Shown in pieces: positions 6,110-14,220 of a DNA stretch of 14,341 nucleotides. Each line of letters begins with the position of its first letter. The first letter of the stretch is position 1. The notes below the pieces were generated by a model, which was not told the DNA's origin, did no database searches, and was given only the letters and a program-made list of their open reading frames with translations. The stretch is from Bacteroidota bacterium (GTDB taxonomy: Bacteria > Bacteroidota > Bacteroidia > Chitinophagales > Saprospiraceae), in NCBI GenBank assembly GCA_018969455.1, contig JAGWYI010000039.1, positions 1 to 14,341 on the forward strand, in the 5' to 3' direction. A program made the position numbers and the translations under genes.

Positions 6110-9100
6110 TTATTCCTCGAGGGTAATCTTAGTGCGTTTATCTAGTTTCAGCAAAACCAACAGTTTGTCGAAGTTCCAATAAACCACAGGCACCACGATC
6201 AGGGATAAAAACATGGCTGAATTAAGGCCCCCGATGATGGCCCATGCCAGTCCGTTTTTCCATTGAGCACCGGCGCCTTCGGCAAATGCCAGGGGCAACA
6301 ATCCGATTACCATGGCAATGTTGGTCATTAATACTGGCCGGAACCTCAATTTGGTGGCACGCAGCAGGGCATCCTGGATGCTATACCCCTCTTCTCGCAG
6401 CTGGTTGGCAAAATCGACCACTAAAATGGCATTTTTTCCAACCAATCCAATTAACATAATCAAACCAAGTCCGGTAAACACCGTAAGGTTTTCCTGCGTT
6501 AAAGCCAAGGCAAGGAGCGCACCGATAACCGATAAGGGGATAGATACCAATACCACAAAAGGATAAACCCAACTATCGTACAGCGCCACCAGAATGAGGT
6601 AAACCAGTGCCAAGGATACCCAGAGCGCAAAACCCATGGTTCCTATGCCTTGTTGCTGACGTTTGAGGTCGCCGCCATATTTCAGGTAGGCGCCGGTGGG
6701 CAAATTCAATTGGTCGAGTTCTTTTTTGATGTCACGTGCAACCGAGCCATTGGGGCGGCCAATTACCTGTGCGCTAATCATGATAGAAGGAAGGCGGTCG
6801 CGCCGTTCAAGTCTGGAAGGCGCCGAACTTTCTTTTACTTCCGCAAATTGTTTTAAATAAAAAGTATTTCCAAGCGGATTTACAAACGAAAGGCGATTAA
6901 TGTCATCGGCACTGCGTCGGTCAAAAGCATCCAGGGCTATCCGGATGGGATACTCGTAATCGCCTTCCCGGTATCTTGCATCAATGTTACCGGAGAAAGC
7001 AGTTTGGAGGGTAAGGCCCACTTGCGCCATTGTAAGTCCAAAATCGGCCAAACGCTGTCGATTTACATCAATTTTTACTTCAGGATTTCCACCCTCAACC
7101 GAACTTTCAACCTCCACACATCCTGGCACCGCAGCCATTATTTTTTTAATGGTATCTGCTTTTACCAACAAACTATCCAGGTCGGGGCCAATCATCATTA
7201 CTTCAATGGGCAAAAAAGAAAGCCCCAAAATATCGATCGGTGACGTTTTGATGCGCGCTCCCGCAATGGTTTCCTCCAGCTTGACCTTGGTTTGTCGGGC
7301 AAATATATCAGAGGGCAACTTCCGTCCCTCCTCCTTCGATCTAAGAAAAACCAGTATTTCGCCCAAATTTGCAGAACTCAAACCAAATGATTTGGAATTG
7401 ACACCCACCGAGGTAAACGTACCCACCACATCTGGCTGTTGCCTCAACCATTGCTCTACCTCTTTGCACACCGCATCCGTTTGGGTAAGCGAAGCATCTT
7501 TAGGCATGTCTATTTGCACCAAAAACTCACCGCGATCACCTGGATCAAAAAATGCGTTTCCAATAAAACCATAATATACCAGCAAAAACGAGGCAAAAAA
7601 AGCCGTAAGTGCAAACATCAGTGTAAGCAAGCGGGTGAATACATTGCGCAATGACCATCGAAGGGCTGTTACAAAACCCTCAGCCAGCCAATCGAGCATG
7701 CCTTCAAATTGTAAGACCAGGCGGGCCGCGAGGGTTTTGCCTTTAAATCGATGGGCCTTGGCCAAACGTGAGGTGAGCCAGGGAACCAGGGTAAATGAAA
7801 CAAATAGCGACATCAGTGTGGATGTCAGGACGGTCATGCAAAACTGACGCAACAAATTGGGTACCAGGCCAATGGTAAAAATAATGGGCAAAAAAATGAC
7901 AACGTCTATCAACGTAATACTGATGGCTGTAAACCCGATTTCCATACGGCCGTCGTAACTGGCCTGAACCCGATTTTTCCCCATCTCCAAGTGGCGATAA
8001 ATGTTCTCAATGACCACGATCGCATCGTCAACCAAAATACCGATGGCCAATGAAAGTCCTAAAAGCGACATCAAATTGAGCGAATAACCCAATATTTGCA
8101 TCATCACAAAAGTGCTGACGATGGAAGTTGGAATGGAAACCAACACGATAACGGCATTGCGCAAGCTGTGCAAAAACAAAAGCATCACCGCGCCTACCAA
8201 CAAAACCGCCAGGAACAAATCGTGCATTACTGCATTGGTTGCACGCTTGGTAAACTTGGAGCTGTTGGCCACCACTTGAAATTTTAGGCCTTCTTTGACA
8301 TAGTTCTGCTCCAGCTCTTTAATCTTTTTCAACACCAAATCGGCCATTTCAACCGCATTGGCATCGCCTTGTTTGCGTATTGTTATGCCCAGGGAAGGCT
8401 GCCCGTCGGTACGACAGATAACCTCCGGATCCCGTGCACCGTCTTGAACTTCGGCAATGTCGCGCAGGTAAATGGAGGAACCAAATCGGCTTTTCCCAAT
8501 CACCAAACTTCGAATTTCATCCAGACTATGGAATTTTCCTGCCAGCCGGATGCGCATCTGGCCTTCTGTATCGGTTACTTTGCCTGTAGGAAAATCCAGA
8601 TTGGCCATTTGAATGGCCTGGGAAACCTGTAAAAGGGATAAACCATATTGTTCCAGCCGGGCACTGTTGATGTTGATCTTAATTTCACGTTCCTCGCCGC
8701 CGAGAATACTTACCTGTGCAACGCCTTTTACCTGGGAAATATCGGGAATCACCCGGTTTTTGATCAAATCATAAAAAACGGTGCCCGTTACGTTGGCCGA
8801 TGCCCCCAATCGAATTACCGGGAGCTCATCCAGTGCGAATTTATTGATGACAGGGGTACGTACTTCTTTCGGAAATTGCGACTGAATTTGGTTTATTTTA
8901 CGGGTAATCTCCTGTACTGCTTTATCAATGTCTACCTTCTGATCCATTTCTACTGCTACAAACGAGGTATTTTCGTTGGAGCCAACCTGAACCTGATCAA
9001 TCCCTTCCAAAGAAGAAATGGCATCTTCAATTGGCTTGCTTACCGTATTTTCAACTTCCGAAGGAGAGGCGCCAGGATAAACGGTAATGATTGTGACAAT

Positions 9101-9229
9101 GGGTGCATTAAATTTAGGAACCAGCTCAATGGGCAAATTGAAATAACTGGCCACTCCCATAAAGGTCAGTACAGCAAAAATCACAATAATCAGCGAAGGT
9201 CGGCGGATTGAAAGCGCAGTAAGATTCAT
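6110..9229 (-). CDS. RND-family multidrug efflux permease (HAE-1 / AcrB-like)
   Basis: This is a 1039-residue inner-membrane proton-driven exporter of full family length. TM1 is at about 12-30. The first periplasmic porter region (about 35-335) contains the conserved YPGASPSEVE (51-60). TM2-TM6 follow. TM4 carries the proton-relay aspartates D401-D402 in GILVDDAIVVIENI, equivalent to AcrB D407/D408. A second periplasmic loop (about 560-865) precedes TM8-TM12, and K932 in GLVGKNAILVVDF matches the conserved TM10 lysine. GAGAQWKNGLAWAIIGG near 985-1001 is typical of HAE-1 pumps. The absence of metal-binding CzcA-type features is an inference from memory. The start lies 14 bases after the stop of the VWA gene, so the two are probably co-transcribed. 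Genes for the usual periplasmic adaptor and TolC-type channel are absent from this window, so the pump would need partners encoded elsewhere. Confidence 0.94.
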   Translation of the reverse strand: MNLTALSIRRPSLIIVIFAVLTFMGVASYFNLPIELVPKFNAPIVTIITVYPGASPSEVENTVSKPIEDAISSLEGIDQVQVGSNENTSFVAVEMDQKVDIDKAVQEITRKINQIQSQFPKEVRTPVINKFALDELPVIRLGASANVTGTVFYDLIKNRVIPDISQVKGVAQVSILGGEEREIKININSARLEQYGLSLLQVSQAIQMANLDFPTGKVTDTEGQMRIRLAGKFHSLDEIRSLVIGKSRFGSSIYLRDIAEVQDGARDPEVICRTDGQPSLGITIRKQGDANAVEMADLVLKKIKELEQNYVKEGLKFQVVANSSKFTKRATNAVMHDLFLAVLLVGAVMLLFLHSLRNAVIVLVSIPTSIVSTFVMMQILGYSLNLMSLLGLSLAIGILVDDAIVVIENIYRHLEMGKNRVQASYDGRMEIGFTAISITLIDVVIFLPIIFTIGLVPNLLRQFCMTVLTSTLMSLFVSFTLVPWLTSRLAKAHRFKGKTLAARLVLQFEGMLDWLAEGFVTALRWSLRNVFTRLLTLMFALTAFFASFLLVYYGFIGNAFFDPGDRGEFLVQIDMPKDASLTQTDAVCKEVEQWLRQQPDVVGTFTSVGVNSKSFGLSSANLGEILVFLRSKEEGRKLPSDIFARQTKVKLEETIAGARIKTSPIDILGLSFLPIEVMMIGPDLDSLLVKADTIKKIMAAVPGCVEVESSVEGGNPEVKIDVNRQRLADFGLTMAQVGLTLQTAFSGNIDARYREGDYEYPIRIALDAFDRRSADDINRLSFVNPLGNTFYLKQFAEVKESSAPSRLERRDRLPSIMISAQVIGRPNGSVARDIKKELDQLNLPTGAYLKYGGDLKRQQQGIGTMGFALWVSLALVYLILVALYDSWVYPFVVLVSIPLSVIGALLALALTQENLTVFTGLGLIMLIGLVGKNAILVVDFANQLREEGYSIQDALLRATKLRFRPVLMTNIAMVIGLLPLAFAEGAGAQWKNGLAWAIIGGLNSAMFLSLIVVPVVYWNFDKLLVLLKLDKRTKITLEE

Positions 9230-9243
9230 AGGTCAACAAATAA

Positions 9244-11343
9244 TCAATAGGACCCGTAATACCGCCGGAGAAACCACTCCATTGACAGCAGTGCGAGCAA
9301 TATGGCAAAAATCCATTTCAAGTTGATGAGTGGATTTGTTTTTGTCGTTTGATATATGACGGGTTTTACCGTTTGATTCGATTTTATTTTTTCTGCCAGG
9401 GTAGACAATTGATTGCCAAATATCAGTTCGCCTCCATTTTGAACACTCAATTGCCGCAGCACGCCATGATTGGCAATGGTTTCAAACCGTTCCAATTCAA
9501 TGGGACGCACACTAAATCGTCCTTCTACCTCCTGTTTTTGGCCATTAAAAGTGGTAATTGCGCTGAAGGTATAGTTGCCTGTGGGCAAAATTCCGGCATT
9601 GAGGTTGTAAGCCTTCCCCAGCTTGTTGAAGGTAAAATTATAATCTTTCCCTTTCGAATCGCGTATTACAATGCTTACATCGGGTTCATTGGTGAGTTCA
9701 TAATTGTCATTGTATAATTCGGCGCCAAGTCCAACTGCCTCATTTTCATTAAAAATGGATTTATCCAGATTTACCCTGAATTTTCTTTTATCTTCCTTTA
9801 GGGAAAGATACTGTACCGTTTTACCAAACAACTCATCAAAAATATCGTGGTTGTTGTGTTGCATGTAATCAAACAAACGCCATTTCCACAAACCCTCGCC
9901 GAGGAAAACCCCTGTTTTTACCCCATTTGTTTCTCCAACTACCAACAAAGGCTGATCGGTGTCTATCTGGCCAATGCGTTTCCACAAAATGACCTGGGCT
10001 TGCGCAGTAGCATTGTAACTTCCAAAAGAACAAGTTACCGGGTTAAATCGCGGCAACTCTTCCACGACTTTCGGATCCATGATAAATGCTGAGAATTGGG
10101 CCGATACCTTGCCCTGCACATCGTCAGTTTGGTTGGTGACGTTTTGAATATGCACCAAACCCTGCTCTTTTGCCAGGTTGGAAAAGCCGGTCTGTAAGCC
10201 TGCAACAAATAGACGGGGGATGCGCTTTTCATTTAATACGCGCATTATTCCTGCAATATCATTGCTTTGGGAGGGTAAATTATGCAAAATGACAAAATCA
10301 TATTTGCTTACATCGATTCCGGAGTCTGTGATATAATTTAAGAAAACCTGATGATTTTTATTTGCTTCCAGGGTTTGACGCAGGGCGCTCAAGTCGGGAT
10401 TGGGGCTATTGGCCAGCATGAGTATTTTCTGACGGGCGTCAAGCACGTCCATATACACTTCTTTTTTGTTGTTGATTTCCGAGGCTTCACCCGGAACGCC
10501 CGCTACCCGAATGAGGTATTGAGCTACGCCAGCCTGATCGGCCTCCAGAACGACCTCTTTGGTTACAAAAAAGTCGTTTTTATCCACTGAAACCGGAATC
10601 GATTGAAGCAATTTCACCTGGTCGCCGTTTACCTTGCTTACTGTAATTACCGATTGTGTTCCAGCGCAATTGGTAGCGCCTAAATCGATCTGCATGGTAA
10701 ACTTATCACCCAAATAGGCAATTTTGTTGTGAAACACCCGCTTGATGAGCAGGTCTTTTTTCGGTACCGTGTCGCCCAGGGCAATGGTATATATGGGCGC
10801 CGAAATGGGGGTACTGGTATAGGCAGGGTTGCTTCCTTCATTGTAAATTCCATCCGAAGCCAAAACCACAGCCCCCAGATTTTGGGTACCATATGCATCA
10901 TAAATGGCTTGTACTGCTTCTGAAAGATTGCTTATTTTGTCTTCAAATTTGAAATCAACCCCTTCTCGTGCAGCGTCGCCTATTGCCATTTCGTGTACTT
11001 CGTACTGGTTGGCAAGGTCATCTTTCAAACCCTGCCATTCTTTTTTGTATAGTTCCAGTTTTTCACCAGATAGTTCCAGCCCGATGCTTTCCGATTGATC
11101 TTGCGCCAATACAATTACCGGTTTTTTGGTATCGGTTAGGATGCTTCGCAAGAGAGGCGAAAGCAACAACATGCTCAACAAGGCAATGGAGAGCATCCTC
11201 AACAAACCCAGCCATCGGTGCAAACCCGGGGCACTTTCTTTGAAGGTGGTATCACGGTAATACAATAACATGGCATAACCCAGCCCCAACAAAAGGCAAA
11301 AGATCAAAAACCAGGCTGGATATTGAAAGGATAAATTGGTCAT
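9244..11343 (-). CDS. Membrane-anchored VWA-domain protein (BatA-like N-terminus)
   Basis: This 699-residue protein has two N-terminal membrane helices (about 9-29 and 44-65) flanking a short basic loop, as in BatA-type proteins. A von Willebrand factor A domain spans about 75-200, with the MIDAS metal motif DQSES (82-86) and a later VVLASDGIYNEGSN strand-loop. Ig-like beta segments follow. An alpha/beta region at about 300-400 (QKILMLANSP, then KYDFVILHNLPS) resembles the glutamine-amidotransferase-like domain of related Bacteroidota proteins, but no catalytic Cys-His-Glu set is evident. A last helix (WIFAILLALLSMEWFL, about 676-692) ends just before RRYYGSY, so the large middle part should face the periplasm. 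The function is unknown; the related Bat proteins have been linked to stress tolerance. The RND gene follows after 14 bases. Upstream, 140 bases separate it from folB. Confidence 0.82.
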   Translation of the reverse strand: MTNLSFQYPAWFLIFCLLLGLGYAMLLYYRDTTFKESAPGLHRWLGLLRMLSIALLSMLLLSPLLRSILTDTKKPVIVLAQDQSESIGLELSGEKLELYKKEWQGLKDDLANQYEVHEMAIGDAAREGVDFKFEDKISNLSEAVQAIYDAYGTQNLGAVVLASDGIYNEGSNPAYTSTPISAPIYTIALGDTVPKKDLLIKRVFHNKIAYLGDKFTMQIDLGATNCAGTQSVITVSKVNGDQVKLLQSIPVSVDKNDFFVTKEVVLEADQAGVAQYLIRVAGVPGEASEINNKKEVYMDVLDARQKILMLANSPNPDLSALRQTLEANKNHQVFLNYITDSGIDVSKYDFVILHNLPSQSNDIAGIMRVLNEKRIPRLFVAGLQTGFSNLAKEQGLVHIQNVTNQTDDVQGKVSAQFSAFIMDPKVVEELPRFNPVTCSFGSYNATAQAQVILWKRIGQIDTDQPLLVVGETNGVKTGVFLGEGLWKWRLFDYMQHNNHDIFDELFGKTVQYLSLKEDKRKFRVNLDKSIFNENEAVGLGAELYNDNYELTNEPDVSIVIRDSKGKDYNFTFNKLGKAYNLNAGILPTGNYTFSAITTFNGQKQEVEGRFSVRPIELERFETIANHGVLRQLSVQNGGELIFGNQLSTLAEKIKSNQTVKPVIYQTTKTNPLINLKWIFAILLALLSMEWFLRRYYGSY

Positions 11344-11483
11344 ATGGTAAAATTCAAAACGCTACTGTACGCGCTCAGCGAATAAGGACGCAAAATTGAA
11401 GAAATTGTTGCGAATACCATGCAGGCTTGCACAACTTGAGGAGAAATTCTCGACGGTTAGACAAGCGTTTTATTCAAACGGCA

Positions 11484-11999
11484 CTATCCGGCGTAAAAAC
11501 GCAGACACTTGTCGCATAAACATTTGTCGTCGTATTGCTTGTTTAGCATTTCGCGGGTTGCCGGGTGCAGGTTTGGAAAACGCTCAAAACAATCGTTTTC
11601 GTTGTATCGAATAAAATCCTTTTTGCACCTCGGACAACTGGTTTTGTAATTTTGTTTGGAAGCCAACAGGGCATAAGCGACCCTTCCACCAAGCGGGGGG
11701 TGCATTTTTTTTATAGAAACCTCAAGCCCCTCCATCTCCAAAAACTGTTTTTTGATGCCTTCCACAATGCCAGAAAGCACACTTTCGAGCAATTGACGGG
11801 GTTTGCTCATTTCAATCCGACATATCTGGTAAATGGTTTCGTAATTGATGGTATTGGCCAAATCATCGGTTTCAACCGCTTTGCCTACACTTGCAGTAAC
11901 CCGAACATCAACTTCATAGGTCGTGCCAATGCGGCGTTCGGCTTCGTACACCCCATGATATGCGTAAAATTTCATGCCTTCCAACGCTATTATTGCCAT
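11484..11999 (-). CDS. folB: Dihydroneopterin aldolase fused to a cysteine-rich CWC-like tail
   Basis: Residues 1-119 are a complete FolB, which converts 7,8-dihydroneopterin to 6-hydroxymethyl-7,8-dihydropterin plus glycolaldehyde in cytoplasmic folate synthesis. Visible family residues are YHGVYEAERRIG with E21, NYE with Y53, LLES with E72 and VSIKKMHPPLGG with K98. By alignment in my head these match the active-site Glu, Tyr, Glu and Lys of characterised FolB proteins. Normal FolB is about 120 residues. Here 52 more follow, starting SCPRCKKDF (Cys 122 and 125), then C137 and KCLCDKCLRFY (Cys 160, 162, 165). The spacing and the final CLC..CL resemble the small cysteine-rich CWC family, a likely metal-binding module of unknown role. 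The gene starts 9 bases after the stop of the upstream lipoprotein gene, so the two probably form an operon. No frameshift was needed to join the parts. Confidence 0.9.
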   Translation of the reverse strand: MAIIALEGMKFYAYHGVYEAERRIGTTYEVDVRVTASVGKAVETDDLANTINYETIYQICRIEMSKPRQLLESVLSGIVEGIKKQFLEMEGLEVSIKKMHPPLGGRVAYALLASKQNYKTSCPRCKKDFIRYNENDCFERFPNLHPATREMLNKQYDDKCLCDKCLRFYAG

Positions 12000-12008
12000 A
12001 AGATCAAT

Positions 12009-12380
12009 TTATAGGCCCAAAATTTCCCGAAAAAGATCTTTCTGCAAGTCGTAATCGGGGCATTTTTCGCTTAATACCTTTTCTATTTCAACAAAATCTT
12101 CCTTTTGTAACTTTCCATACTGGGCAATCAAATAGGCACAACACTCTCTGGATTTGTTGTATTCCGCCTCCATTTGCTGGTACAAAACCTTCGTATTCGC
12201 GCTGGTATCGGCTGCCATGGTAATTGCGGCTTTGTTTAATGCGACCAATTGAGTGGTGCACTCGCAAAATCCGGCAGCTATTTTTTGGTACCGGTTTTCA
12301 GGTTTGGGACCTTCGCATGACCCCAACACCCAAAAGGTTAACCCCAAATAAACGGCTATGTACCGAATTGCTTTGCCCAT
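12009..12380 (-). CDS. Small cysteine-rich lipoprotein of unknown function
   Basis: This 123-residue protein has a lipoprotein signal (hydrophobic AVYLGLTFWVLGS, lipobox LGSC, lipidated Cys 22). The mature part is largely helical and holds five more cysteines, in a CEC pair (39, 41), a CC pair (80, 81) and a single C107 near the end (SEKCPDYD). The paired pattern on two predicted helices suggests disulfides or a small metal or redox site, but no known motif such as CXXCH is present. I do not recognise the family. The gene is first in the minus-strand cluster, 9 bases ahead of folB, and has a perfect -7 box 26 bases upstream of its ATG. The 190 bases between it and the MATE gene hold nothing else recognisable. 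Confidence 0.75.
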   Translation of the reverse strand: MGKAIRYIAVYLGLTFWVLGSCEGPKPENRYQKIAAGFCECTTQLVALNKAAITMAADTSANTKVLYQQMEAEYNKSRECCAYLIAQYGKLQKEDFVEIEKVLSEKCPDYDLQKDLFREILGL

Positions 12381-12406
12381 TGTACATTTTTTGATTACCC
12401 AATTGG

Positions 12407-12414
12407 CAAAGATA
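12407..12414 (-). promoter_or_regulatory. Bacteroidota -7 box TATCTTTG for the lipoprotein-folB operon
   Basis: On the minus strand TATCTTTG matches TAnnTTTG at every defined base. It ends 26 bases before the ATG at 12380, giving a leader of about 20 bases. No TTG is seen at the usual -33 distance, so the call rests on the -7 box and its position. Confidence 0.6.
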
Positions 12415-12570
12415 GGTGGTTTTGGGTAAAATTATTTTTACGGAAAACCAGTTTTAAAAACCCTGTCTGGAAGGAAGCACATAGATATGGAAAATGGGTA
12501 AATTAAAACAAGTATTTAGGATCGATTTTATTTTATACTTAGCACTGATTATCAGCGATTTAGACCAAAA

Positions 12571-14010
12571 TCAAACTTTTACCTTTTTCCAGCGCCCGGT
12601 TCGAAAAACCAAAAAGGCAAGAACTGTTAATAAGGATTCGGCAATTACAATGCTGACATAAACTCCTGTTTGTCCCCAATTCAACTTCAATGCAAGCCAC
12701 CAGGCAAGGGGCATTTCAAGCACCCAAAAACATATAAAGTTGATCCAGGTGGGCGTAACCGTATCGCCCGCGCCGTTGATGGCTTGCGCCAAAACCATTC
12801 CGCAACCATAAAATAGATATCCAAAAGAAATGGTGCGCAGGGCCATCGATCCATTTTCTACAACTTCCGGATCGTTGGTAAATATTTTGATCAAAAATGG
12901 CGCACACAAAATGTATACAGCGCCTACAAACGTCATAAAAAGAAAATTGAAAAAAGCGGCGCGCCACACCGATTTTTCAGCCCGGTCGGGCCTTCCTGCA
13001 CCCAGATTTTGGCCTACCAGCGTGGCAGCGGCATTGGCCATACCCCAGGATGGCATCAAGGTAAATATAATAATCCGCAGGGCAATGGTGTATCCGGCAG
13101 TTACGGAAGCACCTAAATGCGCCAAAATTTTGTTCATAAAAATCCAACTGGCCGATCCAATGAGAAACTGTCCGGTACTACCCGCCATCAGACGAAGCAA
13201 GCGCAACATGATTTCAAAATTTGGATAAAGATCCCGCGTGCGCACATGTATCCGGTTGCCGCGCAAATGACCAGCCTTCGTTTTTCCAAACAATATCCAA
13301 AATTGATACAAAACTCCTACCGAGCGTCCCGCTGTAGTGGCAATAGCGGCTCCGCTTACACCAATTGCAGGAATTGGCCCAAAACCAAAAATAAACAAAG
13401 GGTCTAACACTAAATTTACTGCATTGGCGATCCAAAGAGTGCGCATGGCCGTAGCAGCATCCCCTGCGCCCCGTAAAATGCCGTTCAAAACCCACAGAAA
13501 TACGATGGGCATATTACAGGTAAACAAAATTTGCGTAAAATGCTTGCCTGATTCGGCCAAAACAGGGCTTTCCGACATCTCCAACAACACCCAATGTGCC
13601 CAAAAATAGCCAGGAACAGCCAAACCCAGTGAAATTAAAAGCGCCAATATAATAGTTTGACCCGCGGCATTACCCGCGCCCAAAACGTCGCCAGCCCCTA
13701 TGCGCCGCGATACCATGGCCGTCGCTGCACTGCTCAAACCAATGGCTAGGGAATACAATAAGGTTAAAACTGATTCGGTAAGTCCTACTGTTGCAACAGC
13801 GTCAACCCCAATTTTCGATACAAAAAAAGCATCGGCAACAGCAAAAAGAGATTCCATCGCCATCTCGAGCACCATGGGAATGGAAAGCATTACAATGGCG
13901 CGATCAATGCTTCCGCTGGTATATTCCTGCTCTTCTCCGCTCAGGGCACGTTTTAACAAATGCCATGTTCGCCGGGCGCGACGGGCAATGATTTGGGTAG
14001 CTTCTGCCAT
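12571..14010 (-). CDS. MATE-family efflux transporter
   Basis: This 479-residue inner-membrane protein would export drugs or other organic cations in exchange for sodium or protons. A cytoplasmic N-terminal stretch of about 35 residues (ending LLKRALSGEEQEYTSGSI) leads into two homologous six-helix halves. The first starts with LSIPMVLEMAMESLFAVADAFFVSKIG (about 42-68) and the second near residue 275 with AGSTGQFLIGSASWIFMNKIL. Family features visible are VSRRIGAGD in the first half, the matching LVGQNLGAGRPDRA in the second, and GILRGAGDAATAM and QAINGAGDTVTPTW in corresponding helices. Length and architecture are normal. The substrate cannot be told. The gene is divergent from mqnC, 210 bases apart. 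A perfect -7 box sits four bases before its ATG. Confidence 0.93.
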   Translation of the reverse strand: MAEATQIIARRARRTWHLLKRALSGEEQEYTSGSIDRAIVMLSIPMVLEMAMESLFAVADAFFVSKIGVDAVATVGLTESVLTLLYSLAIGLSSAATAMVSRRIGAGDVLGAGNAAGQTIILALLISLGLAVPGYFWAHWVLLEMSESPVLAESGKHFTQILFTCNMPIVFLWVLNGILRGAGDAATAMRTLWIANAVNLVLDPLFIFGFGPIPAIGVSGAAIATTAGRSVGVLYQFWILFGKTKAGHLRGNRIHVRTRDLYPNFEIMLRLLRLMAGSTGQFLIGSASWIFMNKILAHLGASVTAGYTIALRIIIFTLMPSWGMANAAATLVGQNLGAGRPDRAEKSVWRAAFFNFLFMTFVGAVYILCAPFLIKIFTNDPEVVENGSMALRTISFGYLFYGCGMVLAQAINGAGDTVTPTWINFICFWVLEMPLAWWLALKLNWGQTGVYVSIVIAESLLTVLAFLVFRTGRWKKVKV

Positions 14011-14014
14011 GAAA

Positions 14015-14022
14015 CAAAGGTA
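14015..14022 (-). promoter_or_regulatory. Bacteroidota -7 box TACCTTTG immediately upstream of the MATE start
   Basis: On the minus strand TACCTTTG fits TAnnTTTG perfectly and is followed by only TTTC before the ATG. Because transcription usually starts a few bases after this box, the mRNA would begin at or next to the start codon and be leaderless or nearly so. A TTG lies 25 bases further upstream (14048-14050), slightly beyond the usual 17-23-base spacing. Confidence 0.55.
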
Positions 14023-14167
14023 GTTTGGTTTTAATTAGATGCCGTTACAACAAGCGAGGAAAACAACGACGAAATACCCCAATAAGTTCCAGCGTCTTCT
14101 ATAATATGAGCAAACTTGCGCTATGGAATGTCGTGTAAAATGCCGTAAGCCCACAACTAAGAAGCCG

Positions 14168-14175
14168 TATCTTTG
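14168..14175 (+). promoter_or_regulatory. Bacteroidota -7 box TATCTTTG for mqnC
   Basis: TATCTTTG is a perfect TAnnTTTG match 45 bases before the ATG of mqnC, giving a leader of about 40 bases. No TTG stands at the usual -33 spacing. It lies in the 210-base divergent region shared with the MATE gene, which shows nothing else recognisable apart from two CAATATTT copies near 14186 and 14203. Confidence 0.55.
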
Positions 14176-14220
14176 TTACGCTTTCAATATTTTCTGAAAA
14201 AACAATATTTCGGTTGCGTT

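Noticed and set aside
6984..7574. Antisense open frame of 196 codons (plus strand) opposite the RND gene; similar ones at 8648-9211 and 3565-4152
   Set aside because: They mirror the codon structure of well-supported transporter genes and their translations resemble no protein family.
11344..11360. Possible -7 box for the VWA gene (minus strand TAGCGTTTTG)
   Set aside because: The spacing between TA and TTTG is off from TAnnTTTG, no TTG is suitably placed, and the box would be too close to call with confidence.
12510..12560. Weak inverted repeats (AAGTAT...ATACTT, CTGAT...ATCAG) downstream of the MATE gene as a terminator
   Set aside because: The stems are four to six AT-rich pairs with long loops or no T run, and are expected by chance in this AT-rich gap.
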